From Balneolaceae bacterium (GTDB lineage Bacteria; Bacteroidota; Rhodothermia; Balneolales; Balneolaceae): a stretch of DNA of 59,014 bases. The notes under the pieces are model-generated. The model ran no database searches. It was not told the DNA's origin and saw only the letters and a list, made by a program, of their open reading frames with translations. Location of the stretch: NCBI GenBank assembly GCA_007134695.1, contig SLKI01000050.1:1-59014 (forward strand), written 5' to 3'. Below, one piece after another: positions 52,815 through 59,014 of the stretch; positions within the stretch are counted from its first letter, which is position 1; each line of letters starts with the position of its first letter. The position numbers and the translations under genes were made by a program.

Positions 52815-53716
52815 CCGAACCCTGACATCTCTTTGAGTTCCACAAACTTGTAGGGAAGGATCCGTCCTCCGAACCTCTCGGTATAGACCTGTGTGAAGAC
52901 CGCCCCGAGCAAGATTGTCTGAATGTTGTAGTAGACCCAGATGACCAGTACAACGAGGGTACCGGCTGCCCGGTAGGTAGTTGCAATCGCCGGCGATGAA
53001 AGATAGAGGCCGATCAGATATTTGCCGAGCATAAAAAGGAGTGTAGTTACGACAGCTCCGATCAACACATCTTTCCAGGGTGCATGTACATCCGGCAAGA
53101 TCTGAAAGATGAGGGTGAAAAAGATAACGGCGAATCCGATCGTGGTCATACGGCTGAGCATCTGGTAGAAGTCGATAGGGATGCCGGGAAGCAGCTCCAT
53201 AAAATAGGCCGAGATAATTCCGACGACCGCTTCGGCCATAAGAGATATGATCAGCAGCAAGCTGAAGAGTATTATCATTCCGAATGAGAGGAGCCGGTTG
53301 ATCAGAAACTGCCAGGCGGAGTGGATTTTGACTTCGCGTACTTTCCAGATACGATTAAGTGTCAGCTTGAGCTGATTGATCACGGTAGTAGCTCCAAACA
53401 ATATCAGGCCGGTGGCCATCAGTGAAGTCCAGAAGCTGCCGGGAAGTTCACCCCGTTCGGCGATAAACTGATTCAGGTTTTCGGCAGCTTCCTCATCAAG
53501 GAAGTCGATCAGGTAGGCATCGATCTGTGCAGCGATCATCTCTTCGGAGAGAAAGAAACCGGAGACCGATACGATCAGGATCAGAAGCGGTGCGATCGAA
53601 AAGATGGTATAGAAGGCGATCGCTGCACCCTGGGTCATCGTATCATCGGCTGCCGCCTTTCGAAACGTATCCCGAATGAGCTCATAGATATCTTTGGAAA
53701 TTTGTCGAATCGCCAT
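52811..53716 (-). CDS. YihY/BrkB-family inner-membrane protein
   Basis: 301 residues with six membrane helices at about 27-54, 94-116, 142-176, 190-209, 214-238 and 251-279. The family motif GAAIAFYTIFSIAPLLIL is in the first helix, and VLVIWVYYNIQTILLGAVFT in the last. Members are often misnamed ribonuclease BN; their transport or other role is not settled. The ATG is followed upstream within 8 bp by heptamer array C. Confidence 0.9.
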   Translation of the reverse strand: MAIRQISKDIYELIRDTFRKAAADDTMTQGAAIAFYTIFSIAPLLILIVSVSGFFLSEEMIAAQIDAYLIDFLDEEAAENLNQFIAERGELPGSFWTSLMATGLILFGATTVINQLKLTLNRIWKVREVKIHSAWQFLINRLLSFGMIILFSLLLIISLMAEAVVGIISAYFMELLPGIPIDFYQMLSRMTTIGFAVIFFTLIFQILPDVHAPWKDVLIGAVVTTLLFMLGKYLIGLYLSSPAIATTYRAAGTLVVLVIWVYYNIQTILLGAVFTQVYTERFGGRILPYKFVELKEMSGFG

Positions 53717-54032
53717 GGTGGTTAAGCTGAAAGCTGAAAGCTGAAAGCTGAAAGTGGGTTAAAGTTCAAAGCTCAAAGCTGAAAGCTGAAAGTGGGTTAA
53801 AGCTCAAAGCTGATAGCTGATAGCTGAAAGTGGGTTTTTTTAAGTTAGTGTTCTATGTTGAAATTGTGGTCTCGGTTGATCGAATCTCTTCATGAAACAT
53901 ATGTCTGTAGTAAAGTGTTCATTTGTGGGTAGAGATCAATACAGCAGAGTTTGCCTGCACTAATAATTTGGTGCTGAAGCCTTTGTGGCGCAGGGTTCAC
54001 TCACCGCAGAGTTTTATTATTAAGCCAACAGA
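53717..54032. repeat. Heptamer array C (GCTGAAA)n in a 316-bp gene-free stretch
   Basis: From 53726 to 53829 the plus strand carries twelve heptamers (GCTGAAA, GTTCAAA, GCTCAAA, GCTGATA) in three blocks of four. Each block ends in GTGGGTT, and two linkers have the form GTGGGTTAAA, so there is a higher-order repeat of about 38 bp. The array begins 10 bp upstream of the yihY start. The rest of the stretch, to the DUF502 gene end, shows nothing recognisable. Confidence 0.9.
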
Positions 54033-54629
54033 TCAGTCCGATTTATCTTCGCTCTTCAGGTCGTCTATCGGCAGATGAGTGACACCGGCCGAAACAGCAT
54101 ACTTCATCGCATCGGACGGATTGATCTCCAGTGGCCGTACATATTGGGCATCCACCAGAAACAGGTTTCCGGAAAAATTATAGGAGTGCGGGCAGTAGAC
54201 GGCAACGCGTTCTTCAAGGTTGAGTGTGGAGAGATCTTCGGAAGTGACAAACCCGATTCGGTCGACACGTTCACTCAGGGAAACCACAACCGGTTTGTTG
54301 AATCGTTTTTTATCTCCCACAAACGCTTCGGTCAAATCTTTAAGCGCGGTGTAGATGATCTTGATAAAGGGCGTTTGCTCCATCAGTTGTTCAAAAAACC
54401 TGAACAGAGGCCTGGTAAAGGCGCGGGTGACCAGAAACCCCAGCAAGATCAGAAAGAGAATCGCCGTTACGAGACCGAGCCCCGGGATGTTCCATTCGAG
54501 CCAGTCAAACAGCATCCTGTTAAACAGATCATTGGCCCAGTTCACCAGAAATGCAATGATCCAGAGGGTGGCAAAGACCGGAAAAATGAACAATAGACCG
54601 CGAAAGAGGTAGTTTAGCAGAGTTTTCAT
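54033..54629 (-). CDS. DUF502-family membrane protein
   Basis: 198 residues. Two membrane helices (about 8-30 and 50-68), the loop TPFIKIIYTALKDLTEAFVG and the conserved VAVYCPHSYNFSGNLFLVDA are those of DUF502. The function of the family is not established. It is divergent from alaS across about 100 bp and is a single-gene unit. Confidence 0.9.
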   Translation of the reverse strand: MKTLLNYLFRGLLFIFPVFATLWIIAFLVNWANDLFNRMLFDWLEWNIPGLGLVTAILFLILLGFLVTRAFTRPLFRFFEQLMEQTPFIKIIYTALKDLTEAFVGDKKRFNKPVVVSLSERVDRIGFVTSEDLSTLNLEERVAVYCPHSYNFSGNLFLVDAQYVRPLEINPSDAMKYAVSAGVTHLPIDDLKSEDKSD

Positions 54630-54662
54630 GTCTTGGTTGCGTATTTCGATGGTTTATGGTGG

Positions 54663-54690
54663 TTGTTCAGGGCTTTTTTTTGCTATTTTG
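54663..54690 (+). promoter_or_regulatory. Possible Bacteroidota-type promoter for alaS
   Basis: TTG (54663-54665) is followed after 18 bp by TATTTTG (54684-54690), one base short of TAnnTTTG. It lies 42 bp before the alaS ATG at 54732. Tentative. Confidence 0.3.
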
Positions 54691-54731
54691 AAAAATTCCG
54701 GAAAAATGGAGAATTGAACACATACAGACGT

Positions 54732-57449
54732 ATGAAAGATAAAGGATCGGATCAGATACGGAAGGAATTTTTTGAATTCTTTGAGGAGAAGGAGCACCTG
54801 ATCGTCGACAGCGCCCCAGTGGTGCCGCGTCGCGACCCCACATTGCTATTTATCAATGCCGGAATGAATCCATTCAAGCCGATTTTCCTGGGTCAGGAGG
54901 ATGGATACTCCGAAGATGGCAAAACCTGGCAGCGGGTAGCCAATACACAGCGCTGCATCCGTGTAAGCGGCAAGCATAATGACCTGGAGGAGGTAGGGCA
55001 CGATACCTATCACCACACGCTCTTCGAGATGCTCGGCAACTGGTCGTTCGGTGATTACTTTAAAAAAGAAGCGATTGCATGGGCATGGGAGCTGCTGGTC
55101 GACCGCTGGGGCCTGGAGCCGGATCGTCTTTACGCAACAATTTTTGAGGGAGACGACGATGACGGTCTGCCAGCCGATGAGGAAGCGGGGGATCTCTGGA
55201 AGAGCCAGACCGGTATCAATCCCGATCACATCCTGAAATTTGACAAGACCGACAACTTCTGGGAGATGGGGGAGACCGGGCCTTGCGGACCCTGCTCGGA
55301 AGTTCATATCGACCTTCGGCCCGATGCGGAACGGAAAAAACGTGACGGTGCAGAGCTGGTAAACCGGGACGACCCTCGGGTGATGGAGATCTGGAACCTT
55401 GTATTTATTCAGTTTAACCGCAAGGAGGATGGCTCGCTTGATAAGCTGCCGGCGCAGCACGTCGACACCGGGATGGGGTTTGAACGAATCTGTGCCGTCC
55501 TTCAGGGCAAACGCTCCAACTACGATACCGACCTGTTTGAACCGCTGCTTTCGACAATCGGTGAGATGGCCGGAGTCAAGTACGGGGATGACGAGGAGAT
55601 CGACATCGCCATGCGTGTGATTGCCGATCACATCCGGGCGGTCAGCTTTGCGATCGCCGATGGTGCCTCTCCGTCGAACGAAGGCCGCGGCTATGTAATC
55701 CGCCGTATCTTGCGCCGTGCTATTCGATATGGGTGGGACCGGCTCGGTTTCAAGGAGCCCTTTTTCTATAAACTGGTAACGGTAGTTGCCGATCAATTCT
55801 CCCATATCTTTCCGGAGCTCGATGAACAGATCGATTATGTGACCAATGTGGTTCGGGCCGAGGAGCAGAGTTTTCTGAAAACGCTCGGCGAAGGGATCAA
55901 GCTCTTTAACCGGATGATCGACGGGAAAAGGCAGCTGGCCGGAGAGGATGCCTTCAAATTGCACGATACCTACGGCTTTCCGATCGATTTGACCGAGCTG
56001 ATGGCGCGCGAGAAGGGAATCGAGGTGGACACGGAGACCTTCAACCGCCTGATGGAGGAGCAAAAAGAGCGGGGCAGGGCTTCCGGGCGATTTTCAGCCG
56101 CAGGCGACGGGGAGCGAGAGTGGCAGGTTGTGGCCGGTAGAGATGACCTGTCTGATAACGAAGAGGCCGCCAAAACCGCCGACATTCTCACGGGCAGGGA
56201 TGAGTTTGAATTTGTCGGATACGACCAGACCGAAGCCGACGTTCGGATTCGTGCAGTTGCCGAAGAGGAGGATCGCAGCATTGTGCTTCTGAACCGGTCT
56301 CCCTTCTATGCCGAAAGCGGCGGGCAGGTTGCCGATACCGGAGTGCTCGAAAAAAATGGTGACCGGTTGAAGGTACTCGACGTTCAGAAAACCGGCGAGG
56401 GGTATCTCCACTTTACCGATAAATTGCCCGAAGATCCGGAGGGTAAATGGGTTGCACGGGTTGACTCAGGTCGCCGAAGCGAGATAGAGAAGCATCATAC
56501 GGCAACCCATCTGATGCATGCTGCATTAAGGCGTGTACTGGGAGATCATGTGGTGCAGAAGGGGTCGCTGGTAGCCGATGACCGGCTGAGATTCGACTTT
56601 TCTCACTATGAACAAGTTACCCCGGAACAGCTCGACGAGATTGAGGAGATCGTGAATGAGAAAATTCGCCAGAACATCGAGCGTCAGATAGACCCGGAAG
56701 TGCCGATCGATGAAGCTCGCAAGCGGGGAGCGATGATGCTGTTCGGAGAAAAGTATGGCGACAAAGTACGGGTGGTGACGTTCGACGATAACTACTCTAT
56801 AGAGCTGTGCGGTGGTACTCACGTGCGGGCAACCGGTGAAGTCGGTTATTTTCGGTTCATCGGTGAGTCGTCGGCGGCAGCAGGTATCCGACGTGTCGAA
56901 GCATTGACCGGCCGATCGGCAGACCGGTATCTGAGAAATGAGAAACAGCTGTTGGAGAAAGTGCGCGGCACCCTGGAGGTCCAGGAGGACCCGGTTGAGC
57001 AGATTGAAAAGCTGATGCGGGAGAAAAAAGAACTTGAGAAAGAACTGGAATCGCTGCAAAACCATCAGGCGGCAGGCCTGCTCGACGACCTGATTGGTGA
57101 AGGAGAATCATTGAATGGGCTGACTCTGGTTGTCGGTACAGTACCCGGAGCCGATATGGACCGGCTCAAACAGATGGGCTATGAAGCGTTAAAAAAGACC
57201 GGGAGCGAGACGGTAACGGTTTTGGGTGCGAAAGATGAGCCGAACGGTAAAGTTTATTTGATGGCGGCTGTTACCGAAGATCTGATCGGAAAAGGGCTCA
57301 AGGCGGGTGATCTGGTCGGCAAGCTTGGCCGAATTGTCGGCGGCGGCGGCGGCGGACAGCCCGATCTGGCAACAGCCGGTGGTAGAGATCCCGGAAAGCT
57401 GGATGAGGCGCTGAAATCAGTTAAAACGCTGGTCAAGGAACAGTTATAG
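54732..57449 (+). CDS. alaS: Alanyl-tRNA synthetase
   Basis: 905 residues from the ATG at 54732; the frame is open earlier but these codons are not AlaS-like. Aminoacylation core: IRKEFFEFFEEKEHLIVDSA, NAGMNPFKPIFLG and GMGFERICAVLQG. The editing domain has the zinc/catalytic motif HHTATH (588-593) with Cys693 and His697 in CGGTHV. A C-terminal coiled coil and the GGGGGG-containing DHHA1 oligomerisation domain finish the protein. Complete and of usual length. Charges tRNA-Ala and clears mis-acylated serine and glycine. Confidence 0.97.
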   Translation: MKDKGSDQIRKEFFEFFEEKEHLIVDSAPVVPRRDPTLLFINAGMNPFKPIFLGQEDGYSEDGKTWQRVANTQRCIRVSGKHNDLEEVGHDTYHHTLFEMLGNWSFGDYFKKEAIAWAWELLVDRWGLEPDRLYATIFEGDDDDGLPADEEAGDLWKSQTGINPDHILKFDKTDNFWEMGETGPCGPCSEVHIDLRPDAERKKRDGAELVNRDDPRVMEIWNLVFIQFNRKEDGSLDKLPAQHVDTGMGFERICAVLQGKRSNYDTDLFEPLLSTIGEMAGVKYGDDEEIDIAMRVIADHIRAVSFAIADGASPSNEGRGYVIRRILRRAIRYGWDRLGFKEPFFYKLVTVVADQFSHIFPELDEQIDYVTNVVRAEEQSFLKTLGEGIKLFNRMIDGKRQLAGEDAFKLHDTYGFPIDLTELMAREKGIEVDTETFNRLMEEQKERGRASGRFSAAGDGEREWQVVAGRDDLSDNEEAAKTADILTGRDEFEFVGYDQTEADVRIRAVAEEEDRSIVLLNRSPFYAESGGQVADTGVLEKNGDRLKVLDVQKTGEGYLHFTDKLPEDPEGKWVARVDSGRRSEIEKHHTATHLMHAALRRVLGDHVVQKGSLVADDRLRFDFSHYEQVTPEQLDEIEEIVNEKIRQNIERQIDPEVPIDEARKRGAMMLFGEKYGDKVRVVTFDDNYSIELCGGTHVRATGEVGYFRFIGESSAAAGIRRVEALTGRSADRYLRNEKQLLEKVRGTLEVQEDPVEQIEKLMREKKELEKELESLQNHQAAGLLDDLIGEGESLNGLTLVVGTVPGADMDRLKQMGYEALKKTGSETVTVLGAKDEPNGKVYLMAAVTEDLIGKGLKAGDLVGKLGRIVGGGGGGQPDLATAGGRDPGKLDEALKSVKTLVKEQL

Positions 57450-57827
57450 GTGGAAAGTCCAAAGGCCTGATTTCGAATTCGGTTGGGTGCGGTAGATCTA
57501 TTCGCGCGCCGCTGCATCCCTGGTTGGAGAGAGGGCGGACTTCAATTTTGGGGTAGATCTATTCGTGCGCCGCTGCATCCCACCCCCGCTGCGTTGCGAT
57601 TAAATTTGTCTCTCCCTGTGCAGGACAGAGTGGGCAATGATCAAAGTAGGGGTTGGCACTTGATTCCGGGTCTTTTCATTAAGCCCAAAACCATAATAAT
57701 GGATAGCGGAACTGTTCGTGAAGGATGACAGCGGCGATTTACTGAATTTATACGCCGGTTATCGTATGCTATCTTATAAATTTTTGGGTATCTTTCAACA
57801 ATTCAGACGAAACAGAAGTATGGATCC
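57450..57827. repeat. 378-bp gene-free stretch with a 30-bp direct repeat, alaS-pdhA spacer
   Basis: Two copies of a 30-bp sequence beginning GGTAGATCTATTCG and ending GCGCCGCTGCATCCC lie at 57491-57520 and 57552-57581 (one mismatch, period 61 bp). The first copy begins 41 bp behind the alaS stop. The rest of the spacer should hold the pdhA promoter, which I cannot place. No convincing gene. Confidence 0.8.
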
Positions 57828-58922
57828 ATGTCCAAACAAGATGCGATTTTTACTCCGATAGGTACCAATGAAAATAATCAGAAGGGCAAAGTCGACAAGG
57901 CGGTAGACCTCCCTGAACCGACAGAAACTTCCTGGAAGGATCTCGGACTCTCCAAAGAGGACCTGAAGGAGATGTACGAATCGATGTATTTACAGCGCCG
58001 TTTTGAAGAAAGGGCGATGCAGATGTATCAAAAGGGAAAGTTTGGCGGATTTTTGCACCTATATATTGGCCAGGAAGCGGTTTCGACCGGTACGGCCTGG
58101 GCTCTGAACAGCGATGACGACATTATTACCGCTTATCGTGATCATGGTTTCGGCCTGGTTCGCGGGGTAACCCCGGAGTCGGGCATGGCCGAGCTCTATG
58201 GAAAAGCGGCTGGTTGCTCGAAAGGGAAAGGTGGCTCGATGCACTTTGCCAACGTCGAAGAACACTTTTGGGGAGGCCACGGAATAGTCGGCGGCCACAT
58301 CCCTCTCGGGGCAGGTATCGCCTTTGCCAACAAATATCGTGAAACCGGCCGGATAACCGCCTGTTTCTTTGGCGACGGAGCGGTCCACCAGGGAGTGTTG
58401 CACGAAACGATGAATATGAGCCAACTTTGGCAGCTGCCTTGCATTTTTGCCGTGGAAAACAACGGATATGCGATGGGAACATCGGTTCGGCGTCACAGCG
58501 TAGGTGAGATAGTCGATCGTGCCGATGCCTATGGTATGAAAAAGAAGGTGATCAACGGAATGGATCTCTTTACCGTTTATGAGGCGATGAAAGAGATGGC
58601 TGAAGAGGTTCGTAAGGATAACCAGCCCTGGTTTGCAGAGATTCGCACCTACCGTTATCGCGGGCACTCGATGTCGGATCCGCAGAAATACCGTACCAAG
58701 GAGGAGTTGCAGGAGTATCAGAAGGTGGATCCGATCGAGAGGCTCAAGAGGCTGATGACGGAGGAGAAAATTGCCGGCAAGAAGAAGATCGAGGAGATTG
58801 AGGAGAAGGTGGAGAAAGTAGTCCTCGATGCAGTTGAATTTGCCGAAAATGCCGATTTCCCCGAGCCGGAAGAGCTTTATGACGACATGTTTGTTGAAGA
58901 GGATGCCAAATTTCACGAATAG
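57828..58922 (+). CDS. pdhA: Pyruvate dehydrogenase E1 component alpha subunit
   Basis: 364 residues. The thiamine-diphosphate motif runs from GDGAVHQGVLHETMNMSQLW to VENN, with HGIVGGHIPLGAGIAFANKY before it and the phosphorylation-loop-like YRYRGHSMSDPQKYRTKEEL after. It is the alpha half of the heterotetrameric E1 that decarboxylates pyruvate. A lysine/glutamate-rich tail (TEEKIAGKKKIEEIEEKVEK) ends the protein. The beta subunit and E2 are expected beyond the right edge. A 22-bp tandem repeat follows after 42 bp. Confidence 0.95.
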   Translation: MSKQDAIFTPIGTNENNQKGKVDKAVDLPEPTETSWKDLGLSKEDLKEMYESMYLQRRFEERAMQMYQKGKFGGFLHLYIGQEAVSTGTAWALNSDDDIITAYRDHGFGLVRGVTPESGMAELYGKAAGCSKGKGGSMHFANVEEHFWGGHGIVGGHIPLGAGIAFANKYRETGRITACFFGDGAVHQGVLHETMNMSQLWQLPCIFAVENNGYAMGTSVRRHSVGEIVDRADAYGMKKKVINGMDLFTVYEAMKEMAEEVRKDNQPWFAEIRTYRYRGHSMSDPQKYRTKEELQEYQKVDPIERLKRLMTEEKIAGKKKIEEIEEKVEKVVLDAVEFAENADFPEPEELYDDMFVEEDAKFHE

Positions 58923-58964
58923 TCAGGCAAGCCCGTGAATCTGGCCGGGCAAGCAAACGAATTA

Positions 58965-59014
58965 GGCCAGACCAGTACTCGAACTTGGCCAGACCAGTAC
59001 TCGAACTTGGCCAG
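58965..59014. repeat. 22-bp tandem repeat running off the window edge
   Basis: Two identical 22-bp units (58965-58986 and 58987-59008) of GGCCAGACCAGTACTCGAAC plus TT, followed by the first six bases of a third copy at the edge. The array starts 42 bp behind the pdhA stop. Its full length is not visible. Confidence 0.85.

Noticed and set aside
53726-53829. Heptamer arrays considered as CRISPR
   Set aside because: Units are 7 bp with no unique spacers of constant length, and there are no cas genes.
54846-56063. 405-codon antisense reading frame within alaS
   Set aside because: Lies fully opposite the intact alaS gene; a by-product of codon use in the real frame.
58059-58916. 285-codon antisense frame within pdhA
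   Set aside because: Opposite a complete, well-recognised pdhA; low-quality protein composition and no start context.
58931-58950. GCCCG...CGGGC hairpin behind pdhA as terminator
   Set aside because: Only 5 bp of stem and no T-run; pdhA is likely to be followed by its beta subunit.

Overview
The window looks like chromosome from a Gram-negative, aerobic, heterotrophic member of the wider Bacteroidota group. A Balneolota/Rhodothermota-type lineage fits best. Supporting signs are a PorV-type outer-membrane protein of type IX secretion, an M56 sensor peptidase carrying TonB and carboxypeptidase-regulatory-like domains, weak Shine-Dalgarno sequences before most genes, and a possible TAnnTTTG-type -7 element before porV. 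A complete lexA, which most classical Bacteroidetes lack, points to the Balneolota/Rhodothermota side. This placement is inference: no rRNA gene is present.

Layout. 0.2-7.3 kb (minus): a phenylacetate operon paaA-B-C-D-G-H-I-J, ending in a bidirectional terminator. 7.5-8.8 kb (plus): a secreted serpin. 8.8-12.2 kb (minus): a coupled pair, an anchored isoaspartyl methyltransferase and a large membrane protein with a spermidine-synthase-like domain. 12.3-20.1 kb: an unknown 240-residue protein, a hotdog thioesterase, then a plus-strand fatty-acid beta-oxidation set (fadD, fadN, fadA, a dienoyl-CoA-reductase-like SDR) with a terminator/attenuator between fadD and fadN. 20.0-26.5 kb: degenerate Gfo/Idh/MocA protein, PspC, a BlaI-M56 regulatory pair, a divergent beta-barrel protein, aldo/keto reductase and a STAS protein. 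26.7-31.1 kb (minus): PASTA protein-rpe-phoH-metallo-beta-lactamase-pnp operon. 31.5-37.9 kb (minus): porV, thiolase, metB-like gene and two TPR lipoproteins. 38-43 kb: ridA, M23 peptidase, FAH-family hydrolase, ribosomal L27 and L21, a small ORF, lexA. 43.2-49.5 kb (minus): glutaryl-CoA dehydrogenase, acyl-CoA dehydrogenase and a fixABCX-ordered ETF/quinone-oxidoreductase set. 49.7-59.0 kb: an ABC exporter pair, plant-type FNR, YihY, DUF502, alaS and pdhA.

Metabolic theme. Much of the window is acyl-CoA catabolism: aromatic ring breakdown (paa), fatty-acid beta-oxidation, glutaryl-CoA and other acyl-CoA dehydrogenation, and the ETF/FixCX route that passes the electrons onward, with pyruvate dehydrogenase E1 alpha at the right edge. 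Three thiolases, two 3-hydroxyacyl-CoA dehydrogenases and two hotdog thioesterases are encoded.

Most unusual feature. The spacers are full of unrelated short tandem repeats: three arrays of a GCTGAAA heptamer, plus units of 10, 22, 23 and 29 bp and long-period direct repeats. Several start at or just behind stop codons, and three include the stop codon itself. No CRISPR array, transposase, prophage, tRNA or rRNA gene was seen.
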